Shown: positions 21,006 to 29,517, numbered from the stretch's first letter. The stretch: 64,000 nucleotides of DNA from Tillus elongatus (GCA_964006375.1 OZ023265.1:15173252-15237251); one strand, 5' to 3'. The notes: generated by a model not told the origin, from the letters alone. Program-made: numbers and translations.

Positions 21006-21042
21006 TATATATAAATGAATGCAAGTGAGACACCCAGTCAGT
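21006..21042 (+). promoter_or_regulatory. Capsid-operon core promoter (TATA + TCAGT initiator)
   Basis: TATATATAAA at 21006-21015 and the arthropod initiator TCAGT at 21038-21042 (predicted +1 at 21040) are spaced about 31 nt. The leader is 89 nt to the ATG at 21129. The TATATATA core is symmetrical and is the only TATA-like element between the divergent genes, so it could also serve the ATPase gene. Confidence 0.55.
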
Positions 21043-21128
21043 ATGCATGTTGGTGTCACAGAGTGAGGGTTGTTATTAACAAAGACAGATACAGGTTTTG
21101 CTGAAACGTTGCTAGCGTTACAAACACC

Positions 21129-21638
21129 ATGAAAGTTAACAGAAAACTTGATGAGGGGTTTTATGTAATCAACTCGAAGCCAAAGAAGAAGGTCCCCTTT
21201 AAAAACATACTAAGTCTGATTGAGGAAGTTATAAAAGATAGAAACCTTATTCCAACAGCGAACGCCGTGTTTGATATAGCTCATACAATCGTTAGAAACA
21301 TTGTTGGACGTAAGAATGTGCAGAAACCTCGAGTTATTCCAATACCTAAAAGTGGAGGCTTCCTTCCGTTGTTGCCTCTTATATTTGGTGGGCTGTCAGC
21401 AGTAGGAGCTCATGGTGGCGGTGCTGCAGGTATTGCCAAAGCCGTGAACGATGCCAAGTCTGCGAAACAGAAACTAGAGGAGGAAGAACGACACAACAAA
21501 ACAATGGAAGCCATCGCGATGGGTAGGAGAGGGAGTGGCTTGAAATTTAAGCCAAAATGCAAGAGACTGGGCAAAGGCATGTATCTCAAGAAACAGCGCT
21601 ACGGTTATGGGTTGTATCTGCAAAAACCAATGCAATAA
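21129..21638 (+). CDS. Minor capsid/core protein, adenovirus pVI/pX-like
   Basis: Intact 169-aa ORF. Residues 1-72 are basic and helical. A hydrophobic glycine-rich segment follows at 75-104 (GGFLPLLPLIFGGLSAVGA, then a GGGAAG), then an amphipathic helix (NDAKSAKQKLEEEERHNKTM) and a very basic Gly/Tyr/Lys tail (132-169). A membrane-active segment plus a basic DNA-binding tail is characteristic of pVI/pX-type minor capsid proteins of adenoviruses, adintoviruses and Polintons. In those viruses such proteins are processed by a maturation protease, which is absent here. It is first gene in the rightward unit and 32 nt from the next gene. Assignment rests on architecture and recalled insect relatives. 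Confidence 0.7.
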   Translation: MKVNRKLDEGFYVINSKPKKKVPFKNILSLIEEVIKDRNLIPTANAVFDIAHTIVRNIVGRKNVQKPRVIPIPKSGGFLPLLPLIFGGLSAVGAHGGGAAGIAKAVNDAKSAKQKLEEEERHNKTMEAIAMGRRGSGLKFKPKCKRLGKGMYLKKQRYGYGLYLQKPMQ

Positions 21639-21670
21639 AAGACTGAAACAGTAGCCTGTGTGTATCAGTC

Positions 21671-22381
21671 ATGGCGCACACCTTTGTGTTGAAAGACCGC
21701 AGCTCCCATCTGTCGTCAGACTACCATCCACCAATTGTTTTGGATGGTAATTATGCTGTTGCCTTGATAGGCTTTCACACCTACAACAACATACCCAACA
21801 TCTATGAAGGTAAAAACAAATTTCATGTAAAAGAAGGAACCGGTTGGCGAACCATCACGATACCCACCGGTGCTTATGAAATAACACACTTGGAAGAGTT
21901 ACTTCAAAATGAACTTGTTGGTGCTACAGCAACACACGAACAAAAGCAACAGGCTCTGATTCTGAGACCTAATCCGAACACCATCAAATGCAGACTAAAG
22001 TGTTATACAAATGTCAGTTTTGAATTTGATGGTTCGATTGGGCGAATGTTGGGCTTTTCAAAACAAGTTCTTCAGCCGGACACCTTTTATGAATCTGATT
22101 TACCTGTTGATATAGTGGATGTTAGACAGATTCGCATCGAAACCAATATCGTGTCTGGTTCCTATTATAACGGACAACCCTCACATACGCTGTATGAGTT
22201 TGCTCCGATGGTTGATCCTGGCTACGCAATCGACATAGAACCTAAAAATTTAATTTACTTGCCGGTGAACAAGCAAGAGATTTCCAATATAAGCATCGAC
22301 ATCGTCGACCAAGATTCAGTTCCTGTCAACTTTCAAGGTGAAGAGGTGTCTGTTCGCTTGAAACTTATAAAAGTTGCTTAG
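21671..22381 (+). CDS. Penton-like (single jelly-roll) capsid protein
   Basis: Intact 236-aa ORF rich in alternating beta pattern and lacking membrane segments. Recognisable blocks are NYAVALIGFHTYNNIPNI (28-45), ITIPTGAYEITHLEELL (59-75), IGRMLGF (~119-125), YEFAPMVDPGY (~179-189) and the C-terminal NISIDIVDQDSVPVNFQGEE with a VRLKL end. Proteins with this layout occur beside small double-jelly-roll MCPs in insect genomes and correspond in position and size to the penton (vertex) protein of Polinton-type virions. The start ATG (CAGTCATGG) has G at +4. The stop TAG ends one base before the ATG of the next small ORF. Confidence 0.75.
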   Translation: MAHTFVLKDRSSHLSSDYHPPIVLDGNYAVALIGFHTYNNIPNIYEGKNKFHVKEGTGWRTITIPTGAYEITHLEELLQNELVGATATHEQKQQALILRPNPNTIKCRLKCYTNVSFEFDGSIGRMLGFSKQVLQPDTFYESDLPVDIVDVRQIRIETNIVSGSYYNGQPSHTLYEFAPMVDPGYAIDIEPKNLIYLPVNKQEISNISIDIVDQDSVPVNFQGEEVSVRLKLIKVA

Positions 22382-22382
22382 T

Positions 22383-22544
22383 ATGTTGGTCTTCAAGGAT
22401 ATAAAAGCAAGTGCATCTACCACATCAAATTCAGTTGAGTCAGACACGTCAAAGGGTACGCTTCGTCCCGATAATATTGAGTTCCTGCAAAGCCTGGGTT
22501 ATCATGTCGTCAAAACTAGAAATATTCAAAGAACCCGTGTTTGA
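22383..22544 (+). CDS. 53-aa ORF bridging penton and MCP genes
   Basis: ATG at 22383 lies 1 nt after the penton-like stop. TGA at 22542-22544 lies 41 nt inside the MCP gene in a different frame. The product begins MLVFKDIKAS, is Ser/Thr-rich to ~23, and contains LRPDNIEFLQSLGYHV (27-42). A short helix of the type (N)IxFLxSLGxxV is a pattern I associate with small proteins encoded just upstream of related MCPs, from memory and not verified. The tight stop/start junction and overlap are typical of compact viral genes, translated perhaps by reinitiation. It could be chance, so confidence is moderate. Confidence 0.5.
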   Translation: MLVFKDIKASASTTSNSVESDTSKGTLRPDNIEFLQSLGYHVVKTRNIQRTRV

Positions 22545-23709
22545 TGATGGCATCGATCGAGAAGAGCTGCGCTCTTACTATTCACCAACTAAATCGTTTG
22601 GTAACAGCGATGAAATTGAAATAGCCATCAACCAACAAGATGCGTTCGTATGTCTGGCCGAGTCAGCTCTAATAATCGAAGGTGCTCTGGAACCTGTAGC
22701 AATCCAAAATGCCACTGGTGCTTGTTATCTGTCAAATAATGGAGGAGCAGCTCTGTTTGAATCAATGACCTATGAGTTAAATAACAAGGAAGTGGAACGA
22801 GTGCGAGACCCATACACCACAACCATCATCAAAAGTCTGCTATCGTTCAGTAAGAATGAAGCCCAATCTCTTAGCAACGCCGGTCTGAATGTGTCGTCGG
22901 AGCACATCACCTTAAATGATAACAAGTTTCACATGCTCATACCTGTCTGGTTCCTCTTCAGTTTCTTTCATCATTTCAAAGGAGTTCTCTGTGGCAAACA
23001 TACTTTCCGCTTTACAAGAAGTCGAAACGATTCCAATGGCTATTACAGCACAGGTACGGCACGAGCAAAAATTACCGTAACCAATATGTTTTTAAAGGTA
23101 AAACATGTCTTTCCCAATGATAAAATGAAATTGGAACTGATGGATAAAATAGCCAAAGACACCTCTATATTTCTCGCATACCGCAAATGGGACATATACG
23201 AGTTACCAGCACTCAGAGATATCAACAGAGATGTGTGGGCTGTTAAAACTGCAACCAACTTGGAAAGACCTCGATATGTGATTATAGCATTTCAAACAGA
23301 TCGTAAGGATAACGTGAAGAAGAGGTCAGACTATTTCGATAACATTGGTATGTTGGACCTCCGAGTGTTTCTAAATTCAGAATGCTACCCTTATGAATCT
23401 ATGAATATGGATTTTGAGAAATCGAAATATGCAGAAGCCTATAACATGTATACAGATTTTCAAAAAAGCTTCTGTTATAAAAACATGTCGGAGCCTATCT
23501 TGAATTATGACGAGTTTAAAGACAGAGCTCTATTTGTGATTGACTGTCAGCACCAGAACGAGTCAATCAAGTCTTCAACGGTGGACATTAAGGTGGAGTT
23601 TATGAGTCACGCCAACTTCCCAAAAAATACTCGTGTTTATTGTCTGGTTATTCATGACAGTGTAATGGAATATAAACCTCTAACGGGCATCGTTAGAGCC
23701 ATTATGTAA
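22504..23709 (+). CDS. Major capsid protein (double jelly-roll type)
   Basis: 401-aa product from ATG 22504. The frame is open back to an ATG at 22411, but residues before MSSKLEIF are unlike a capsid N-terminus and overlap the 53-aa ORF, so I take the internal start. Blocks: LEIFKEPVFDDGI (4-16), SPTKSFGNSDEIEIAINQQD (26-45), SALIIEGAL (52-60), ALFESMTYELNNKEVER (80-96), the inter-barrel region with LIPVWFLFSFFHHFKG, and the C-terminal barrel ending DSVMEYKPLTGI. These match a small (~400 aa) MCP family widespread in insect and cnidarian genomes. It would self-assemble with the penton-like protein into an icosahedral shell. A double jelly-roll fold is inferred by family. Confidence 0.8.
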   Translation: MSSKLEIFKEPVFDDGIDREELRSYYSPTKSFGNSDEIEIAINQQDAFVCLAESALIIEGALEPVAIQNATGACYLSNNGGAALFESMTYELNNKEVERVRDPYTTTIIKSLLSFSKNEAQSLSNAGLNVSSEHITLNDNKFHMLIPVWFLFSFFHHFKGVLCGKHTFRFTRSRNDSNGYYSTGTARAKITVTNMFLKVKHVFPNDKMKLELMDKIAKDTSIFLAYRKWDIYELPALRDINRDVWAVKTATNLERPRYVIIAFQTDRKDNVKKRSDYFDNIGMLDLRVFLNSECYPYESMNMDFEKSKYAEAYNMYTDFQKSFCYKNMSEPILNYDEFKDRALFVIDCQHQNESIKSSTVDIKVEFMSHANFPKNTRVYCLVIHDSVMEYKPLTGIVRAIM

Positions 23710-23756
23710 TAATTGTATGTCATTTATGTATCAATATGTACAACTTAATTAATCCT

Positions 23757-23762
23757 AATAAA
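23757..23762 (+). terminator. Poly(A) signal after the MCP gene
   Basis: AATAAA 48 nt after the MCP stop codon, followed by a T-rich stretch. Consistent with one polycistronic capsid mRNA ending here. Confidence 0.6.
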
Positions 23763-24507
23763 TTTTTATTGTATGTAAAACAGTTGTTTTATTTTTATTT
23801 TGTTGCATTTTTATTAACCCTTTCTGTCTGTCAGTCTAAGCAAAGACTTCGAGCTGTCATGACGTGTGTGTGTGTTAACAATCAACAACAGCGTCTATAT
23901 GTTTTGTTTGGTTCAAGTGGATGTCATTAAACAACTGTGTTATTTCTATAACGGGGCCCCATTCAAGACCTCAACATACGTTAGTGTGTGCTAAGCCGTG
24001 AAACATGTATGACGTCTCTTGCTGTATGTAAGTATACTATTATATTATTTATGTTTACATACAAACAATACTTATCAAACAATCCTCGTATATCAAAGTT
24101 TAATTTAGTTGTTTTAAATCGAGTTTTGTTACTTGTGTGTTTTTGATCACTCCCTATATAAAGTTAGATTCATTCATTCAAAATACAAACACACTAACAT
24201 AAACAAACACGCCGGCAATAAAACCAAGTCCCCGAGTTTTATTAGGCTATTAAAATAAACTCATTAACATATCTAGATGTAAATACGTTTTTCTTATTGA
24301 TATAGTTTACTTCAAACGTTTTTTGTTATTAAATGATATTAGATAGGTAAATTGGTAGGTGTTTTAAATTTCTTTTTACTATAAATAAACAATTGTTTTT
24401 AACATTACAGTTCCTATTATTCAATTGGAATGTAATAGAGATACCACCCCCTGCCCACACACATCAGCCTCATAAACTCGTTTTAAATTAGCATATGCAA
24501 CAGGTTT
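23763..24507. other. Right-arm spacer with inverted copies of left-arm motifs
   Basis: 23830-23890 is the inverted counterpart of 17390-17450 (shared GTCATGACGTG block and CTTTGCTTA-type block). The 24-bp motif of the left arm recurs inverted at 24010-24033. A TATA-like run lies at ~24155 (CCCTATATAAAG). No ORF with recognisable motifs and no trace of polymerase or integrase. Confidence 0.5.
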
Positions 24508-24563
24508 TTGTTTTATATATACAACTGCGAACAAACTTTTAACGTGTGTGTCTGTGGAATAGT

Positions 24564-24618
24564 TGGTTTAGCGACAGGTATCTCTCTGAGTAAGTTGTGT
24601 GGTTGGGGGTTCAAATCT
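24564..24618 (+). promoter_or_regulatory. tRNA-like Pol III A/B-box pair, right arm
   Basis: TGGTTTAGCGA (24564-24574) and GGTTCAAATCT (24608-24618) are 33 nt apart, in a segment that is the inverted homologue of 17440-17600. Both boxes survived while the sequence between them diverged in length. Confidence 0.4.
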
Positions 24619-24755
24619 AATTTCTGGCGAATGCTTTTCTTTCAAAAATCATATTTCAAATTAAAATCAAAATTTCAAATTACCCGCTCAATATATCTTC
24701 CTCATATATGTATGTGTGTGACTAAACCGAATGACTGTGTCCAACAGATGTCTCC

Positions 24756-24820
24756 CATCGAGCTAGAGAATATTCTCTACACTCTACAACTTTACAAATA
24801 GAATATTCTCTAGCTCGATG
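24756..24820. repeat. Perfect 21-bp inverted repeat (hairpin) in the right arm
   Basis: Arms 24756-24776 and 24800-24820 are perfect reverse complements around a 23-nt loop. Weaker complementarity continues outward for ~20 bp (TGTGTCCA on the left, TGGACACA on the right). Each arm contains AGAATATTCT, which fits the heat-shock element nGAAnnTTCn. No counterpart was seen in the left arm. Confidence 0.85.
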
Positions 24821-24949
24821 AGTCATATCTCTGGACACAACAGACAAATTTTCAAACAAATTCAAATTTCCCGCCAAAAACGAAATACCCTAACAAACTT
24901 CAATACACCTTAACATCAACAACACAATAAACAAACCAAACAGCTGTGT

Positions 24950-25135
24950 TTACGAACATAACCTTAATAAACAAAATACATAACCTTAATAAACAAACAG
25001 ATGCATGGTAATCAACACACATGACATAACCTTAATAAACAAATACAAACATAACCTTAATAAACAAACAGATGACACGTGAGCGAACATAACCTTAATA
25101 AACAAATACATAACCTTAATAAACAATCAGACAAA
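24950..25135. repeat. CATAACCTTAATAAACAAA repeats, right arm
   Basis: Six copies of CATAACCTTAATAAACAAA at roughly 24957, 24980, 25024, 25051, 25087 and 25109. These are inverted relative to the TTTATTAAGGTTATG repeats of the left arm. The spacer AATCAACACACATG between two of them also has an inverted match at left. Confidence 0.8.
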
Positions 25136-25620
25136 CACACATGGAGAGCTAACCTGACTTGTAGATATCTATGGACACACAGGTCAGACATCTTGGAATG
25201 CTTGTGACGTCATCTCAGGTTAGTTCCATAGAGAGAACCCGGGTTGCAACTGTCTATGACAGGTCAGCCATCTTGGAATGCTTGTGACGTCATCTCAGGT
25301 TAGTTCCATAGAGAGAACCCGGGTTGCAACTGTCTATGACAGGTCAGCCATCTTGGAATGCTTGTGACGTCATCTGACAGGTCAGGTGACATTTGACGTT
25401 GACACATGTCAGGTCAGGTGACAGCTGACGTTGACAGCTGTCAGGTTAGCTGACAGCTGACAGCTGACAGCTGTCAGGTCAGTGACATTTGACACCTGTC
25501 AAATCTGACAGGTCAGCTGTCAACTGTCACAGGTCTGCGCAGGTCAGCGCATGCGCATGATGACTCGCGCATGCGCAGTAAAAAGTGGAGGGGATGAGCC
25601 CAGGTGTCTCCCTATCTACT
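25080..25620 (-). repeat. Right terminal inverted repeat of the virus-like element
   Basis: Inverted copy of 16561-17102, ending ...CCTATCTACT. It has the same TGACGTCA, CCAAGATGGC (as GCCATCTTGG), TGACAGCTGTCA and GCGCATGCGC sites. Its two full ~80-bp units are identical to each other, whereas the second unit of the left TIR has diverged. Confidence 0.9.
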
Positions 25621-25626
25621 TACATA
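25621..25626. other. Target-site duplication, right copy (TACATA)
   Basis: Identical to 16555-16560, immediately after the terminal ACT of the element. Confidence 0.85.
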
Positions 25627-25760
25627 TAAACGTAGAAGTATTTTAATCTGACCCCGGATATGGGTTCTAGGGGGGCTAGTTTGCGCTCATTTGAAGAAAT
25701 GTTTTCAGAATTCAAAAATAGCGATCTCCTCATTAGTGATTTTTTTTAAATATACTTAAA
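25627..25760 (-). repeat. Far half of the family-B repeat disrupted by the element
   Basis: The reverse complement reads GATCGCTATTTTTGAATTC, then CAAATGAGCGCAAACTAG and CCATATCCGGGGTCAGATTA, the canonical left part of the family. Its (TA)n core and right part are at 16350-16560, so joining across one TACATA restores an ordinary repeat copy. Confidence 0.65.
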
Positions 25761-26217
25761 TGTGGTATAAGACCGAATTTTGATTTGGAAATGTCAATTG
25801 GTTATCAATTTAAATGAGAAAAGCAGTGTTGGGAACTTTGTTTTGCTGTCAATGAGTAATTTTTATGACAAAATATTTGTAGCAGATAAGGAACTTGCAT
25901 GTTTGTTTTCTCTTTTCTTTTTCTAATATTTTGCTATTTGGATCTTTGAACACGTTCTGTGAGAAAGTCAGTACTAGCATCTGTTTTGCCTCGCGTAAAG
26001 CTTCTCTTATTTGTTAACGAGAGAAAGAGAGAGGGACGGAGAGAGAGAGATAGATAAAGAGAGAGAGAGAGAGAGAGATAAAAAAAGATTCTGTGAATAA
26101 AGACCCTTGGTTGTTTCTTGGCCACCTACTTATTTACATTTCAATGCTTCGAAATTTTCCTGTAGCGATGTGATTATTTTAGAAACACTATAGTTCTAAA
26201 ATTACTATTACTTACTA
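25761..26217. other. AT-rich spacer with (GA)n
   Basis: A GA-rich simple repeat at ~26023-26082. The minus-strand ORF over it is a low-complexity artefact. Confidence 0.5.
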
Positions 26218-26455
26218 AGTGAAGATTGGAACCTGTGATGAGCACTGATAAGCACACCTGGAGAACCCAATTTACCACCATGCATGTTAGAAAAGACCTG
26301 ACGATCGTTTCACTAACCAAATTAGCGTCATCAGAGCATGAAAAATTCTGGAGTTTTCATCCTTTGATGGCACTAACTTTGTTTGTGAAACGATCGTCAG
26401 GTCTTTTGTAAAATGTGTTGTGGTGATTTGGGTTCTCCAAGTGTGCTTACCTATT
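26218..26455. repeat. Fold-back repeat (Penelope-associated type), copy 2
   Basis: Clean inverted structure. AACCTGTGATGAGCACTGAT, GGAGAACCCAA, GACCTGACGATCGTTTCACT and GCGTCATCAGA are followed by the same blocks reversed, down to GGTGATTTGGGTTCTCC. Unlike copy 1 it carries no SINE and can be used to judge the intact unit (~240 bp). Confidence 0.65.
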
Positions 26456-27779
26456 GCTTATAATAATTTAGTTGTTGGCGAATTTTCATTAATTTTTTTG
26501 TGATTATATGATAAGCTTATTAGGTATTCAAAAAAAGATGAGCGTTGCAACCTTTTCTTATTTTAGCCACTGTTTCATATCCGCTAATATACGTTAATTA
26601 TGAAAATAATAGTGAGGTGATTTTACTTAATTTTTTTGGTATTTTAATAACAATATTAATAATAATCACCACAAACGCTGCACCTAGAAGTCTTGAGACT
26701 CGTGTGGGCGGAGATTTCATACACTTATAGACAAAGGACGCAACAAATAACTCCTTTAAATCCGGTTTATCTACACCCGAGAAGTAAAAAACAATGTCTG
26801 AATACGCGACTCAAATCCGGTAACTCATTGTCCGAATTCTTACGGTTATTTGCTTCGAAAACTAGGTTATTCGGCATGTTTAAAGCAACACATAAAATCA
26901 ACAAAAAATAACGGATTCAAAATTATCATAAATTCGGAAATAACACACATATATTATATAGGCCCAAAACATCGAAATTAAGCCAATTCATTTTTTTTAA
27001 AGAATATTAATAATGTCGTTGTAATATTTTAAAGACAAACCTGGAACTAATAAACCTATATTATATAGGCCCACAGCATCAAAATTCAGCTAATTATTTC
27101 TGAAGCATATAAATAATTTCCTCCAATTGAAATTCCTAAGTCGATCCCTACGTTGAGAAGGTTTTATTTATTTAAGATTATTCAATGATGTCACCGTAAA
27201 TTATATATAGGTATTATGTGCGTAAAGCTTTTCGCATCGTGTCTCGATTTTCCTCTAGTGGGAGCAAGCAATACCAATGGAATTTTTGTCAGGGCGCGTT
27301 CGCTGTCACTTTATGCATCAAATACACAAGAGGGTACTTTGTGTGAGTATAGTATTCCAAAAAATTGAATCCCTATCTCCTAGTGAACAAAACTGGGAGT
27401 TTTAGATGAATATAAAGGCTGAGAAGCAGGTGATTTATCTGAATTTTGTCAAGTGCAAAGACGAGGGTTATATTTTATATTCTAAGATATCGAAAATAAA
27501 ATACTTATCGGCATTACATTTAATCAAGTTATCTGGATTACAATTAAACTTGAAATAGTTGATTAGTGTAATTGTTTATTTGTGAGATTCCCATCAGCTG
27601 TTACAAAGTATTATTTGCTTAGGGACTGTTGTCTATACTAAGCTTTATTGTGCTTATGTAAACTGTAAATAAGCTGTCACATTTTGACAGCTGAAAGTTG
27701 TACGAGACAAAAGTTTTACGGTGTGGGCAAGGAAATTGCAAAAGTGTTAACTTAAGAGGTTATTGACCTAGTTTTTAGT
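26456..27779. other. Intergenic, nothing recognised
   Basis: AT-rich, with a repeated TATATTATATAGGCCCA phrase (near 26951 and 27057) but no gene or recognised element. Confidence 0.4.
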
Positions 27780-27902
27780 TAATTTTTTTTTAAATCACGA
27801 ATGAGGAGATCGTAACTTTTGAATTTTGGAAAAAATTCTTCAAATGAGCGTTATTTGGGACCCCTGAAACCCAAATCCGAGGTCGGTTTCAGACTTTATA
27901 TG

Positions 27903-27974
<72 letters not shown>

Positions 27975-28330
27975 TTATTACTTATATATTTACGTGTAAC
28001 ACCGATAACTCAAAAAATAATGCGCCGATTTTGCTAAAATTTGGTGACTATCTTCCTTTCGCAAGTGGCTTGGACAAGTTCGTTAGCCAGGAAAATCGGA
28101 CTTTTTTCCCGAAAAATTTTGCGTTTTCTTTGGGAAAATTTTTATATCTCCGGAAATAACAAAGTTAGGGTAACCATATTGGGCGCGAGGGTTTATATCA
28201 TAAAAAGAAAACCATGCCCCAAACTTTGAATTCCTACGTTAAAAACAAAAAGTTATAAGCTTTTAAGTTTTTATTCTTAAATCGTCAAAAAAGTAGCGAT
28301 TCAAAATGTCAAAATTGACATGTTCTAGAT
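27780..28330 (+). repeat. Family-B repeat copy with (TA)n core
   Basis: Has ATGAGGAGATCGTAACTTTT, CAAATGAGCGTTATTTGGG, the (TA)n core (27904-27971) and ACACCGATAACTCAAAAAAT. One unit of the FGEYLPF-encoding module follows, then decay. Non-coding. Confidence 0.65.
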
Positions 28331-29149
28331 ATAAAACCTACATGAACGGCTATGCTGCATAAATGTCGGACTTCTGTAAGGTGAGTTTTTTACAGCTAGC
28401 ATTTCTAGCTCCGTTATAGTATGTTTACCTTGCACAGAACATCAAATTTACTTTATGTCTCTGGACTGTATTGTGGAGTTGAGATCACATCATTTGTCCG
28501 ATGGTTAATGCATAAAAGCGTTTCTCTAAGCATGTTTCTGAATTTTTTTTCAAAAAAGGAACAACATGCTAATCTGCTATTTTACCTCTAAATGTTATTT
28601 ATATTTAAAAAAATGGAAACAACGCTCGTGCTTCGAATAAAGCTCTCTTCGTCATTTTAACTTTAAATGAAATTTCCTTCTCCCGTTTCGCATCCGTTCA
28701 ACACATTGAGCACGGAAAATATAGGAATTTACTAAAAATTGTCATTTATAATTGAAGGAAAATAAAACTTCTTCTAGGTATGCAACGAAAAATTCACACA
28801 AAATAGAATAATTTCTACATTCTAAAACCTACTGTGACGCTATAATGAAACAACGTTAAATGAGACGAAAACCATTTCAGGTTAAGGCACCGAAAAATGT
28901 TTAAACAGTAAAATACGCTTTCGTGCTCCATAAAAAAACAAGATTCTTATAGGGCATAATACAATAGTGCATAATAGTCCACGGCAACAGTACATGCCAT
29001 ATTCAACTGACAAATTGTTTTAATAAATGTCAGATCTACGTTCAAACTGACATGTAAATAAGTATTTTGTTTTCTGACATTTGTAATACAAATGTAGGCA
29101 TGCTCTTCTTCTTACATTCATATTTATTTTTGGCCATCACAATTTTACT
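28331..29149. other. Intergenic, nothing recognised
   Basis: AT-rich sequence without supported features. Confidence 0.4.
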
Positions 29150-29500
29150 CACAGGGTTGGATACAATTATAGTGACTTTTGAATTTTGAAAAGATTTCTT
29201 CAAATGAGCGCGAACTAGGCTCCATAGAACCCATATCCGGATTAGTTTTAGTTTTTATCTGTTTTCATATATACAGGGTGACGCATTTATAGGGTAAAGC
29301 TCAATATATCCATTATTACAAGATATGAGAAAAATTTTTATATGTTAATTATACGATGTCTGGAGTAGCATCTTATAAAATTATTTTTACAATCACAGGT
29401 GGCCCATAAGTCGCTGGTGATGCATTTTTTTTTGGATAATGGAACACGCTTTATATTATTGAAATCTTTGCATTTTCCATCGAAAGATAATGCATGTTTG
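29150..29500 (+). repeat. Family-B left part joined to an ACAGGGTGACGC-ended repeat
   Basis: 29165-29250 holds CAAATGAGCGCGAACTAGGC and CCATATCCGGATTAG. From 29274 ACAGGGTGACGCATTTATAG begins the second repeat, matching 14340-14560 in reverse through GTGGCCCATAAGTCG. Confidence 0.5.
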
Positions 29501-29517
29501 TAAGAAAATAAATTCGG

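Larger units (their letters stand above)
16561..25620. mobile_element. Polinton-like virus-derived element with capsid genes, no polymerase or integrase
   Basis: Bounded by inverted repeats starting 5'-AGTAGATAGGGAGACACC and flanked by a 6-bp target-site duplication. It has two leftward genes (DUF8207-like, packaging ATPase) and four rightward ORFs (pVI/pX-like, penton-like, a 53-aa ORF, major capsid protein), all without internal stops. Together they give a virion morphogenesis and packaging set typical of Polintons/adintoviruses. At 9.06 kb it is shorter than usual for autonomous Polintons (15-20 kb). I find no remnant of a PolB, RVE integrase or adenain-like protease in the 1.1-1.2 kb arms. 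Identical outer termini and intact ORFs suggest recent insertion or gene conversion. I infer mobilisation in trans by a helper. Confidence 0.85.

Noticed and set aside
22411..22503. Upstream in-frame start for the MCP gene
   Set aside because: The 31 extra residues have no capsid character and overlap the better-placed 53-aa ORF. The internal ATG at 22504 starts the recognisable MSSKLEIFKEP segment.
24508..24801. 97-codon ORF in the right arm
   Set aside because: It runs through the tRNA-like segment and the hairpin, has no motif, and has no counterpart in the homologous left arm.
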